From Mugil cephalus (Eukaryota; Chordata; Actinopteri; Mugiliformes; Mugilidae), in assembly GCF_022458985.1 (NCBI RefSeq), contig NC_061781.1, forward strand, positions 12,179,501 through 12,243,500: a stretch of 64,000 bases of DNA, read 5' to 3'. The notes beneath the pieces were generated by a model. That model was given only the letters and a program-made list of their open reading frames with translations. It was not told the origin of the DNA and did no database searches. Below, piece by piece: positions 40,101 through 51,310 of this stretch. Every line of letters starts with the position of its first letter. Position 1 is the first letter of the stretch. The position numbers and the translations under genes are program-made.

Positions 40101-42250
40101 TGAAGTTGTGACTCTCATACTCCCCAGTGATCTTGACTTCAGACCGTATTTATACAAACTTTCTCCAAAACATGTCCTGTTTGAAGATTTTTTCAAGAAT
40201 ATTGGTGTGAAAAATGAAGCCACTGCAGTGCAGTACAGTAACGTTCTGGCAGCAGTTTATGCTGATTCCTGTGATAAAGTAGGGTTAAACCCAAACCAGC
40301 TGAAAACTGTAAAACGAGCTGTTGAGCAGCTGTTTAAGTTAATCAAAGCTGAAAGGAACCAGATCATTGCTGACGATATTGAGACCTTGTATCTTCCTGC
40401 AGTAGATGGTAAATTACACCCATCTCACACACTCTATTACAATGACACAGTGTTTGAGATCAAAAGGTTAGAAGATGCACTGCTGGAGAAAAACATCCTG
40501 GTGCTTGAGAAACTTAGTGAATGTCATTTGGGCATCGATGTCTATGAGCATCATCGGCTGCTGCAATTACTACCTCAGAAATTTCAGCCTAAAATGTTGT
40601 CTCAGTTCACTGAGGAAAAACTAATGGATTCAGAGATGCAGCTTTGTGAGAGTGGATGTGATTTTAGTGGATGGTTTGAAAAACATCTTTCTTCACAAGC
40701 ATTTAGACATGGACTGATCTGTCTTATCAGGGAACAGTCCCAGGGCAAAATAACAGAAGAAGAAGCTACTAACCTGTGTGAGGAAACTTTTGGCAATATT
40801 CAGATTGTCTGCTGTGAAACACTGAAAACCATACTGTGGCTAGATAAACAGCCACTACACAATACTGCCAGTGAAACTGATGTCTTTGTAAAACGAGGTA
40901 AACCCGGGTGCATCTTTTATTTAAAGCACAATGATGACCAGGACCCCAAAGTGATAACACAAGTAAATGGAAGGTTGACAAAGGAGATACATGCTCTTTT
41001 AGGAAACAGAATTTCATCTCACCTCGAAGTGGTTATGGTCCTTCTTATGTGCAATAACACTGAAGACGTTCAGAAAACTCTGGCTAACACAGGAATCCGT
41101 GATAGTGATAAAACTGATATCTTCAATCTCGATCCACCTGCCCTGGGAAGGATGTTCCAGAGGACTGGTATGATTCCTTAGACATGAGCATTCTCAACAA
41201 CTTTGAAGAGGGGGAATATGTTGGCTACAGCACTAACAACAAGTACGTCTACGCAATTATTGTTGAAGAACTTACTGGGCATGCTCAACAATGTTCACGT
41301 CGTTACAAAATAGAAATTGGAGAAGATGAGCCGATTGAAGTCAGTAGTCTGGACCTGTATCAGTTTAAACGAGAAAAGAAGCTAAAACCAGAAGGGGGAA
41401 CTTTCACATCTGCTGAAGCATCTTGCATGGAGGTGGAGCTATTAGCAGGACCTGTGCCACATTCTTCCCAACCATCTACAAGTTCCTTACCAGCATCTGT
41501 TGATGAAGCTAAAAGGGAAATTGACAGATGTTTGGCAGAGGTATGGACTCTTCCAGTGGAGGAGAGGAACAAAGCCATCAAGCGACTCTACCTTAGATGG
41601 CATCCTGACAGAAATCCTGATTGTGAATTTCTTGCCACGGAGGCATTCAAATATTTGCAGAATAAAATTGATGAGCTCAAGGCCAAAACTTCAGGCACAT
41701 CCTATTCAAGCGAATACTCAGATTTCAGAGACTTCTACCAGCAATGGAATCAGGAGGCCAGGCATCACAGAACAGGTCGGGAGAGATTCTTCAGAGGCAA
41801 CCACTCTTACAACTTTTGGACCCATAATGCAAATGTCCCGAGGCCCAACAGAGAGGAGGCCAAGCGCTGGTGTAGACAGGCTCGCTGTGATCTCAATGCA
41901 GCTTACAAAGACAATGATGGGGAGAGCACAGAGTGGTGTCTGTTTAAAGTCCATCAAGCAGTAGAAAAGTCTCTTTTGCTGCAGAATACAAGCGAAATGG
42001 AAAACACCCTTCCAGCAGCTCAATTTCTGCCGCTGCTGCACGAGTTTCCGGCTACAACCCCAAACTGAGAGATCTGCCTCAAATTATGGAAAAACTGAGG
42101 AGTCTGGGAGTGGACGCCAAAAAGACTCAATATCCCAACTGCCATCCATTTCCTCACATTCCCAACGGCCAGTTCGAATCGGAGAATGAAATGTTGGCTG
42201 TGAACCTGGCGTCTGAGCTGCTCAGTAAAGTGGATGCCTATGTGAATTAG
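25139..42250 (+). CDS. Sacsin-like giant GHKL / J-domain / HEPN protein, copy A
   Basis: Related to sacsin, a cytosolic co-chaperone-like giant. Exons: 25139-25167, 25906-25993, 28954-29065, 29310-29456, 29572-31003, 31138-31226 and one huge exon 31340-42250, about 4270 residues (human sacsin 4579). Seen: three sacsin repeats, each opening with a GHKL N-box and a G2 box: ELIQNADDA (about residue 40) with [21 protein letters not shown] (about 1360) with [22 protein letters not shown] (about 2350) with [11 protein letters not shown]. Then a J domain (about 4025-4085) with intact HPD in WHPDRNPD, and a C-terminal HEPN domain (about 4137-4270). The N-terminal ubiquitin-like domain of sacsin is missing: the protein starts [14 protein letters not shown]. 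The last exon contains five single-base losses, near 35597, 37364, 39866, 41145 and 41955, each in a short homopolymer and each followed by conserved sequence in the shifted frame. Sequencing error is the likeliest cause; recent decay is the alternative. Confidence 0.85.
26987..28469 (+). mobile_element. PIF/Harbinger DNA transposon remnant in intron 2 of copy A
   Basis: Inverted ends (AGGCCCATTTCACAAAGCAGG against the complement of CCTGCTTTGTGAAACGAACC) are flanked by CTG on both sides, a three-base target duplication usual for Harbingers. Inside, the plus strand begins a transposase-like frame [20 protein letters not shown] that soon breaks off. The minus strand carries the Myb/SANT-like second protein in pieces ([47 protein letters not shown]). 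Most of the transposase is gone, so this is a non-autonomous, internally deleted copy. Copy B carries the same insertion at the same site. Confidence 0.8.
28732..28762. repeat. (GT)n microsatellite, copy A
   Basis: A GT/GC run just before exon 3. The matching run in copy B is longer. Confidence 0.8.
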
Positions 42251-42725
42251 AGATTCAAGGCAGTCAGACATGTCATGACTTTGTTATTTTTACTATACTT
42301 TTTACTATTTTACTACAATATAATCACCATTTTAAGCAGCGTAATTACTGTTTTCTCCATTTTTTTTTTTTAAGTTAGATTTTTATTATTATTTCATTTT
42401 TATTTTCAGTTTGGTTGTTGCAGTTTTTATTGTTTAAAAATGTTTTGTTGTATTAGTTTCACTGACATTTATAACTCTTTTCATTATTTTTATAAAAGGG
42501 CTGGTATTAGTCTGTAGAAAGACGTTTTTTAAGTCTATTTTCAGTTAACTAAACATTTTTTTTCCACTATTTTTTAGATCTTAGTACTGTGTTGTATTAT
42601 CATATGTTATTGATTATAAAGCCTCTTATAGCCTCTTATAGTCACTGCATGAATATATTCTGAAAGTGTGTGTATTATTTTAAACCTTCATCAATCTATA
42701 ACCCATCATTGTTTATAAATGAAGG

Positions 42726-42731
42726 AATAAA
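42726..42731 (+). terminator. Candidate poly(A) signal of sacsin-like copy A
   Basis: AATAAA about 475 bases after the stop codon in AT-rich sequence. Further hexamers follow (for example near 43350), so the 3' end could be later. Confidence 0.5.
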
Positions 42732-43675
42732 GCCACTGTATGAAAATGTTCTTAAAATACTAGGATCTATTTTTTTATTTTGCTGTAAACATTTGCGACT
42801 ACTCACTGAGAGGAGTTTGGCTATTGTGGCTATTACAGTTTTGGATTTTTAATTACATTATTATTATTTTCAGTTTAGTTTCAGTACGTTTTCAGACAGG
42901 CTTTCCTTGGTTTGATTTTTTAATGTTATTTCATTTAACTAAAATGTTTTTTTCATTTCTTTATCATTCTTTATTCAAGTATAATTAAGTATATTCATGT
43001 GACACTGTGCTATGTTTGTTATTGTTTAATATGTATCTTTGAGGGGAAACTAGTCACTGCAAGATGTTCTGAAAACACAAGTATTGTTTTAAACCTTATG
43101 TGCCTTACCAATATGATAATGGTTGAATTTGAACAGAGATTAAAGAAACTTCTCTTTGACCGCTGTCTGAATTCCTGAAAATATCAGAGTTGTTTTCTTT
43201 TTTGTATGTTTTGCAACACCGTCAACATTTACTACCATTCAAGGAAATACCAATATAGTCACTGTACGACATTGTCACAGTGTGTTATACCTTGAAACTA
43301 CATATCAGTATAATCACAATTTTTTATTAGCTGTATTACTCTTACAAAATAAAGATATGTAAAATTAAAATAAACCATTCCTGTCATATTTCCCAAAAAT
43401 AACATAAGATGTGCCTTGGTGTCGTTCATGCAGCGTTCCCAGATTTTTGGCTTTTTATTAAGATTTATAATTCTGTTTTAATTCATATTATATCGTTTAT
43501 ATTTTTAGTCATATTAACCAGGCAACCTATCACTTTCTATGACTTTCTATGAGACAATCTTCATAATTATTATTATCTTAAGGTTTGATGAAGACTGCCA
43601 CGGTCGCAGCTGTTATTAATATCGTATGATACTGAAAAGGTTTGGCACTTGGGTGATTATAGTTATTTTTGAACA

Positions 43676-43812
43676 CAGTGGCCCCTCCCCTCAACCCATG
43701 GGACCCAAAGACCCCCACTAACAACTTTCTGTTGTCAGACACCACGGGACACCCTCAGGAGGACCATGTCCATTCTCTGATGAGGCTCGGCTGTTTTGGA
43801 GACACAACAGAG
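43676..43812. repeat. Dispersed repeat of unnamed family (second copy)
   Basis: The partner of 18007-18145, with the same block order at roughly 75% identity. Confidence 0.6.
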
Positions 43813-45613
43813 GCCTTGGCCTAGGAAAGAATATGTCCAGTATTCTTATGTTCGTTCAAGGCCTGTGCATGGGAGACAGGAGTGAACAATGTGACCTCCA
43901 TTATAACACAGATCTTTACTGTGTGTTCTTTGTCTGTGCAGTAAGCCCATCTGCAGATGTTGAATTAAACACAGAAAGACCAGAGTGCTCTGTTTTCTTA
44001 ATTTCTCGCTCTTATGCAACGCTCTTATGGAGAGACAAAACCTAAAAGGCATTTGAACTTACTAATTATATCTACTTACTTACTTACTATTTACAGTCTT
44101 TGTTGTTGTGTTACTGTATTTAGTAACACTTTTGAAGAAGAAAATGAATAATTTTGAAGTAGACTCGCAGGTTAGTTAGCTAACATTGTTGGAGAGTTAA
44201 TACTTTCAATATACAGCTACCTAGCTTCCCGTTATTCTTCTGGCTCATGGTTCTGTGGGGCTCAATGAGGGCTCAACCTTTTTTTGACGATAGCAAGCTA
44301 ACACAGCAAGATAGCGAGCTAACACATATAAATAACGTGTGGGTTAATAACATTATTAAAGTCAGAATAAATAGGGAAGCTCTTTGCTCTGAATGTTTAT
44401 AAACTCATATTGTTTTTATGTCATGACGAGGGAGTCTCACAATGCTCTTACTTCAGTTTCAACACCACAGATAGCAAATGGTATAGCAGCTCCTTCGGAC
44501 TCCACAGCTCTTGGACTGGAAGAAACAAACAAACAAACCAGTTTTCTAAATTCCACCATTAAATGCTTTTTATCTGTCTCTGTCTTTGCTGTCATGTGGC
44601 TCTTCTCGTGGAGAATGCTGACTTTTTAATGTTTATTTTATTTCATGTTTATTCCATTCAACACAACAGGAACAGAAATATTCATGGAGTGAATGTTTGT
44701 AATGGCTGATATTAGGATCAAGTATATTTATTTTAGCCAAAAAAAAAAAAAAACGTGCAATAAAAGCAGCTGATCACTAAATTAAGTTAAACAATGGCTG
44801 GGATGGGACCAGGCGTCTCAAATAAACACTTAAGGCTCAATTGCTATCATTTAGCGAGTTGCTAATAGTAAGCAACGACTGTATTCCTCCCGGTGTTGTG
44901 ACTTCAACTGATTGGCACTTACTGTATGCAGTCATTCGAAGCAACATCTTTCACATCACTCATATTGCATTTTGTTAAGATAAAACAATATTACATGTTT
45001 TAGATTAAAAAAAAGAAGAAGAAGAAAAAGACAGAGCCACCATGTCATCATTTTGAAGCCAATGGTGCTACAAACTAAAACACAACTGCAGGAATGAGCA
45101 AAGAGTAACACACAACTGCTGTGTACTTCCTTGTTAAACATATAATGTGAACACGAAAATCTAAGTTCAAGAGAGTGTAGCTGTAATGTAAGGACCCACA
45201 ATGACCGTGAGACAGGCTCTTTCTACGAGGAACATAGGACATGTAATGACACAGGAGGATTTGGATACTGGCATCAATTCTGAGCTATGGCACAAGTGTA
45301 TGGCAAACACAACTGACATTCACCAATTTTGAGATTGATCAAATAAATTATGTCAATGGCACGCTGTAGTGCCCGCTGCACTGCTCTCAGGTGTCCTGGG
45401 TTCATGGAGTTTTGTCGTATAAACAAAACTCACCTCAATAAAACAACAATGCCCTTTGAAACATTATTTGCCCAGGCAGGAAAGGAGAAAACTGACAGGA
45501 GGTTTTGCATCCATGTTTCTTTCTTACTTCTCCTTTCAGCGGAAGCCATTTTGACCCTGGGCCTTCAATACCACCATTTACTGTCCTGCTGTCTTCTGTA
45601 GCGTGTTAATGTT

Positions 45614-45796
45614 TCACATGTTGTAAGCCACATATATGGGGTCCAGCTGGTCTGCAAGGAATCCATCTCTGAGGTGCATACATTGTTTCTCCCCTCTGGA
45701 GTTGATGGGGATGATGCCGGGGTCCACCACCACCACCACCCCAACGATGAGGTGGTGCTCCTCCAGGACAACGTTGGTCACCAGCTGAACCTGAAA
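45614..45796 (-). other. Unassigned coding-like scrap with a good splice acceptor
   Basis: The minus strand shows a pyrimidine-rich acceptor (tgtctttttcag) followed by an open frame reading LVTNVVLEEHHLIVGVVVVV and then RGEKQCMHLRDGFLADQLDP to a stop. It resembles the last exon of a gene or transposon protein. No family was recognised and no upstream exon was found. Confidence 0.3.
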
Positions 45797-46299
45797 AAGA
45801 CAAACACTGTGGCTGCATCGAAGAGATGCCAAATATCACGGCAAAGGATTGCAGATTGCATAAATGCGTAAATTACACATCAGTGGTTTTATTAGTTTAC
45901 ATTTAACAAAGCCATGAATCCCAATCACTGTACTGCATAGATGAACCATGGGTATGACAATTAGCCTCATTCCCCCAGATGTAACCCCTCTGGAGTAAAA
46001 AGAACATGGGAGCAGATAAAAACCAAGCACAAAAACATCATTTCATCTGGTGAGTTGGATTTCTTAATTCCATAATGTTACAAGGGCTACAATACAGCTG
46101 GAAGCTGATGCCACAATTACATCATGTCAATACATGAAGTTGTTAGTTGTTCGGCTTAGCAGAGACAAATGGCAAAAATATACTCTTCTGTGTGTGGTTA
46201 TCTTCTGAAAGATGCGTTCACCCCTTAATGCTCTTCTCCCGATTTGGTCTCCAAAGATTGATTGGCTGCTGGGTGGAGCCTTTTATGGGATTCAGATCA

Positions 46300-46465
46300 A
46301 TCCTGAAGGTTACCCTGACTCGAAGCAGGTTAGCCGTTCAGAATAAGTTACCATGGTAACGTAGCCCGATAAGAAGGAATCCAGCTTTGTGATACCAGAA
46401 ACCCAGGGTTAACCCTGAAGTTACCTTGCTAAATCCGCAATCCTGCTTCGTGATACAGGGCTCAG
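46300..46465. mobile_element. Harbinger/ISL2EU-like transposon end
   Basis: The stretch ends with ATCCTGCTTCGTGATACAGG, typical of fish Harbinger-type terminal repeats. Inside are subterminal variants (CTCGAAGCAGG, CAGCTTTGTGATACC) and the palindrome GTTACCATGGTAAC. No matching opposite end was found nearby, so this is a solo end or a truncated copy. Confidence 0.45.
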
Positions 46466-47124
46466 GTCCAGGTCCTCCTGCTCTGATCCCTCCACAACCA
46501 CCACGAAGAGGAATTTATTTTAGATTAGGCCAAAAGTCTGCATACTGTAAATGTAATCTGATTTTTCTCTACATTATGGCAGTGAAATATAACTAATAAC
46601 ATATAATACAACATATAAAATATAACTACTACAACTTGACTCATCTTTGAGGTGATGTTCTCCACATTTCTCCAGTAAAAGCACGTAGGTTTTATGCATC
46701 TTTTAGGACCTTCACTTTGCTCAAGGACCACGCCTACCGTATTTACTCTAGTTCGGGCGCAACGAAAATCAAACAACGGCTCACTTTACCGCGGTAACAA
46801 ACGGCCTAATGTTGTCTAATATGATAACGTTGACAAGTGCCTGAATCAGCTCTTATGTGTTTTTTGTTTACCACTTAAAAACAGGCAACTATAAATGTTA
46901 ATTTCATTCATCTAGATTTCCTCCATGAAAATTAAAATAAATAAATAAAATAAAATGTCCCCAACAGTCCTACAATAACACTCCAGGGCTGGAATTTAAA
47001 ACTTCCAAGGGTTAAAGTGTAATGGTTTCAAATGTAATTGTGTTGTTCAGGCTAAAATTGAATTTTGTTTACAATTGTGGCACTAAAAAACATCTGTCTG
47101 CGTCCCTGGCTACATTAAATAAAA

Positions 47125-47400
47125 CTACACAGTAAAATCAACATACCCAAATTAACACTGTAACAGTTGATTTTAACACTTTTAAAGTGTCTATATGGGT
47201 CCACACCTCAGAGTGTTAATTTAACACATTTTTGAGTGTTTCTACCTTGACACTAAGTTAATGTAAATTTGACTCTTCTTGTAGTTAAATTTAACACTGT
47301 CTAACACCAACCAGTTTTTTAACACTTTTAAGTAGTATTAGCAATTAACTCTCAGAGGACTATTTCTTAACTACACAAGTGTTACCCCCATAACACTTAA
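47125..47400. repeat. Hairpin-rich AT repeat
   Basis: The phrase GTGTTAATTTAACAC and near-copies of TTAACACT, AGTGTTAA and TTTAACACT recur in both orientations, which would allow many small hairpins. It resembles short palindromic repeats of fish genomes. It lies about 450 bases before the start of duplication copy B. Confidence 0.5.
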
Positions 47401-47520
47401 AAGGTGTCAATATAATTCTTATATAATCCTACAAAAAATATTTGGAAAATAAACTTTACCAAAATAAAAAGGTAGTCATGTTTGGCAGTTAAAAAACATT
47501 TATTTTCACTGTAAGGCACA

Positions 47521-47740
47521 GTTTAGCGTTAGCACCACTTTAGCATGCTAGCTAGCAACTCCGAATCATCAGCATCATCTTATCACGTTTTATGAAAACA
47601 TTTATTTTTAAACTTGCACCACAAATATTAGAACATGAAACAGTAAGGCACAATGTATGTATGTATGTAGTGTTAGCACCACTTTAGCACGCTAGCTAGC
47701 AACTTTGAACCATTAGCATCATCTTATCACGTTTTATATC
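47521..47740. repeat. Two-unit local tandem repeat (period about 147)
   Basis: The block GTTAGCACCACTTTAGCA with CTAGCTAGCAACT and AGCATCATCTTATCACGTTT occurs near 47529-47593 and again near 47670-47737. A short TATG microsatellite lies between them. Confidence 0.75.
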
Positions 47741-47835
47741 TATGGTTACAAAGTGCATGACTCGTCTCACTCAACCAAAACGTCAAGCCAAACGTACCGT
47801 TTACTGCCGTTTCTCACTTTCTATGTTACAGTTTT

Positions 47836-48083
47836 GGTTTTGGTGCACAGGCTGCAGCTGTGAGGCTCCAGGCGCATGCCCGGTGTGGCCTTCGACCATT
47901 ACTATGGGGGCTGCTGCCTTCCTGGCAGGAGGGGCATTTGGAAGGACTGTCATGCCCCTGTTTAGGAGCGACAGAGTGGTTGGAGGAATCAGGGTCAGAG
48001 TCGGGCTCTGGTAGGCTGAAGCTGCATCCACAGTCTGAGCAGTGCCCTTACTGCTGCACTTTGTCACCAGCTTTCTCCAGCAT
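47836..48083 (-). pseudogene. Truncated copy of the zinc-finger gene 5' coding part
   Basis: A copy of 21432-21680. It keeps the same ATG (48083-48081) and leader but ends abruptly inside finger 1 at the duplication edge. It also carries a stop where the full gene has Ser in the QQSGHC motif (TCA changed to TAA). No zinc finger can be made. The untranslated exon and promoter sequence upstream are also copied. Confidence 0.85.
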
Positions 48084-48866
48084 GGTCCCCTGTAGGGCCA
48101 GAGCAGGGGAGGAGTTTTCATTCAGGACAGCAACATCTGGGAGGGGAAAACAAATGATTATGAAATAGAGGCTAACGCTTTCAGACGTGCATTACGCAAA
48201 ACACATCGCTCCTGCAGCGGCTGTGGCTCAGTAGAACCAGAGGGTTCGCGGTTTAAACCCCGGAAAACAAGACTAGTGTTGTTACTTTTCCCTTTCTCAT
48301 TAGCCAGCCAGCTTTGACACTTGACATCGTTGCCAGGCGTCATCGTGTCATTGTATCGTTTCCTGTTTACCGGCATAGTATTTTATCAGCCACGATCATG
48401 ATAAATCTCAGGCGATCACGCGCTTTGTGGCACCAACAGCCGGAGCAATCGCTGACACACAAATGTGAACGCCAGAGCTACACTAACTCCCTCAGCATCG
48501 ACCGGCTGATGCTTTGAGGATGCGAGTCATGAACAAAGATTTCACATACTGTCTTCTTCCTTCCTAACAAGCGCATGTGCTCATCACAACGAAGCAAGTT
48601 TAAACGCACACAAAAACACAACAAAGGGGTAGTTGTGTTCCGCCTGTGTCTCCCTGCAAGACGCTGGGCCGGTGGTGGTGTGATTTAAAACGTGGCTGCA
48701 GCATCATCTAGCGAGCGGCGGAAAAACTGTCCTCTATGGAGAGGAAGAACCGAGTTTAACATTGGGAAACTTATAAAAACCCGGTCCCTGGTTAGTTAAG
48801 GCTGCTCAGAAAGCTTAATTTTAATGAGGACAGTCACTAACTGAAACATATCTCCGCTGTCTGTTC

Positions 48867-48976
48867 AGTTTCGTTTTGTCAGAGGTGATACTCGGGAAAC
48901 AAAACAATCATCACAAATACTGAGTCATGGGAACAAGCGTGTGCTGTTGTGATTGGACGTCAGCTGCCTTTATAAA
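48867..48976 (+). promoter_or_regulatory. Promoter of sacsin-like copy B: ISRE-like site plus TATA box
   Basis: AGTTTCGTTTTG at 48867-48878 is identical to copy A. The second IRF-like site has become GGGAAACAAAACA. The TATA box here is TATAAA (48971-48976), a better match than in A. The leader exon and its gtgagt donor are conserved downstream. Confidence 0.5.
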
Positions 48977-49942
48977 CAGACTGAGCATCACTAGTTACAG
49001 TTGGACCGCTTCAACACTTCAGTTCATCATGACTTAGGTACTGTGACTTTTTTATTCTGCAATTATCAGTGAGTAAACGAACTTCTTTCAGACTTTAAGG
49101 GCCATTAATGGGGAAATGGCAGGTGAGTTTCTAGTTTTTAAAAAGATCAGGGTCAAGATATTTTCCCCTTTCAAGGATGATCAGAGATGAAGGGGGCTAT
49201 GAGCCTTTATAGTAAATATTATAAAATAGACACAATGGTTAATATACAGCTTGTCATTGCTATTGTTTTTGTGTTCCCCTACTTAAATTTAACAGTATAG
49301 TACGTAAATAATACACAAACTACAAATGTTAAGCTGCATTATAACATTACAATGTCTAAAATGATCATTTATATCTCTTTTTCTTAATATGACATGTCAG
49401 TAAAGTGAGACTAGAACTGAACTAAACTGATCTTTCCACACCGAACAATCTTTACCTACGTCTAGATAATCACTTATATTATTTAACAGGAAGTCTGTCA
49501 ATATGCCGAAACTTGCTGCTACAATACTGTAGTTGCTTGTTCAATCTAAAAAGCCACAGGTTTTCATTTTGAGAAAGTCTGAATTGAAATCTGCCTGAAT
49601 AAAAAACACATGGTAGCCTTTGAACTCTGTCTATCTAAAGAGGAATTCATGGTTCTTTATTATGTGTTTATTGCACATACCTGGAGCCAGGAACATACAT
49701 ACATAAAGACTATAAAAATATAATAAACATAACAAATAGTGCAATAAAATAAATCTCATGGCTTCTGGAAAGAAACTGTGCTGGAGCCTTGACATTTTGG
49801 CCCTGATTGACAAGAGGTGCGGCCTATATTCCCTTTTATATAAACTAGTGATTGGAACAACTTGGCCAGTCACGTCCGCGAGGGTGTCCTAAGGATTATG
49901 TGAAATTTCCACAGAGTCCACAGATAGTTTCCTAATTCGTTT

Positions 49943-50191
49943 TTATTGCAAGAAAGATGAACTTCTAATTTCTTTAAGTTCCGACTCAGGGATACGAGGC
50001 TGGTGGAAGCTGGTGTCTTTCCCACTCTTCCTGTAGCGCTTCAGCATCGCCTTGAAAACAGCATTACTTGTCTTGAACACCGTGTTGCTAATGACGTTTA
50101 CGCCTCTTAAGTGGCGATTACCTCTCGGGTAATATTGCTTAATTAATGCACAATTTAATTCATAAGTCAACAAAAAAATAACAGGCACCAA
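49943..50191 (-). mobile_element. Crypton-type tyrosine recombinase fragment
   Basis: The minus strand encodes about 80 residues with GNRHLRGVNVISN, FKTSNAVFKAMLKRYRKSGK and DTSFHQPRIPESELKEI. This resembles the start of the recombinase-like domain of vertebrate Crypton-derived proteins (the KIAA1958/QRICH1 type). No catalytic part is present. The segment is absent from the matching place in copy A. The family call rests on pattern memory. Confidence 0.5.
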
Positions 50192-50984
50192 TGTGTTCTT
50201 CTTTATGTGGCTGCCTCCCTGGAGTCATTCTTGTTGGGAATAGTGACGGGTGATATACATAGTAACTTAGTCTTAATATATAATTTCACAACTGAGTGGT
50301 CCTAATCTAACGTTGTGCCTCACCTAAGGCTCTCTAACAGACACTACATATTATACTATACTACAAAACAGCTGGTAACAGTTGGTGATGTTGACAAACT
50401 TGATGTACAGTAAACCCTGTGAAACTGGTTCTCTACACGTAACATTAAACTAGAAAACATCAGTTAAACTTAACGCCGTATTAAAAGATGTTAAGAGCAA
50501 GGAGAAAATCTCATGTTAAAAGTTCCATTAAAATTTTAGAATTATTTTTTTTCATTTTGACAACTTGTATCAACACATTGGACCTAAAACCTCACTTTAA
50601 CCATAAATTCCAAGTAGGAAAAAGTTCGATATTTCACTGTGAAAACCAACCACTGTTGCAAACAACAAAGGTATTTATAAGTACTCCATTAAAATGAAGG
50701 TAATACATCACACATTTTTGTACAGCTATTTACATCCATTGACCAAACTATCAGATGTAACGATAAGTAATAATATCTAAAGCTCCTTTCTCTATCCCTT
50801 AGTAACCACTGTCACATCATTTCCTGATTGAGTCAATGGGCTGCATTTTTCCACCAACAGGACAGAGGGTTTCAAGGGGTGACTTATAAGTCTAATTTTA
50901 CTTGGCCTATCAACACAGTTTAAAAAACGGTATATAGTTTGAAGTTAGCGCTTTTTTACAAAAGTTGAAATGGAGATTCAGTGA

Positions 50985-51310
50985 GATTGCGTCTAGCTGC
51001 TACATCGTCTTAAATTGGCCATGTGGTTTGACACGTCCGTCCGTCAACTCCAAAAGGGCTAAAGCTCTTAATGTCCTCGCCCGATCTTATTTATCTATGC
51101 CCAGGTCAAAACTTAAACACTGGGGGCATCAAGCCTTCTCAGCTGCTGCACCCAGGCTCTGGAATAAGCTCCTTACTGACATGTGTCTTATTATTATTTT
51201 AGTGTCCAGTAGTGTGGTGACATTATTTATTATTAATTTTATTATTTATTTTTTAAATCTTGTTTTATTCACTTGTTTCACCTGTGGGTTGTTGTAAAGT
51301 GCTTTATATA
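50985..51310 (+). mobile_element. 3' end of a LINE (non-LTR) element
   Basis: A short plus-strand frame includes LNVLARSYLSMP and WGHQAFSAAAPRLWNKLLTD, the usual end of fish LINE reverse-transcriptase proteins. It is followed by a T-rich tail and TTGTAAAGTGCTTTATATAA, a typical LINE 3' end. This is a 5'-truncated insertion, absent from copy A. Confidence 0.75.

Larger units (their letters stand above)
21432..47835. repeat. Tandem duplication unit A (about 26.4 kb)
   Basis: Sequence from 21432 onward is matched from 47836 onward, in the same order and orientation, as far as the window edge. The shared content is: zinc-finger 5' part, TATA promoter, sacsin-like exons 1-7 and the intronic Harbinger element. 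Exons are about 98-99.7% identical by eye; introns and flanks carry several large insertions or deletions. The unit should end where copy B starts, so the 42251-47835 spacer is taken as its right part. Confidence 0.85.
42251..47835. other. Spacer between the two sacsin-like copies
   Basis: After the 3' untranslated region the spacer is AT-rich and contains only repeats: an unnamed dispersed repeat, a Harbinger-like end, a hairpin-rich repeat and a local tandem repeat, plus one coding-like scrap near 45.7 kb. The segments 42560-42960 and 42970-43380 share short phrases (GTCACTGCA, TTTTAAACCTT) and may be an old internal duplication. No complete gene is seen. Confidence 0.6.

Noticed and set aside
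31340-42250. Reading the broken stretches of copy A as several separate sacsin-like genes or as introns
   Set aside because: Neighbouring frames continue the same protein with no gap, no splice signals lie at the breaks, and each shift is one base in a homopolymer.
42251-43400. Possible gene in the AT-rich stretch after copy A
   Set aside because: Only short frames without splice context; poly(A) signals suggest 3' untranslated and intergenic DNA.
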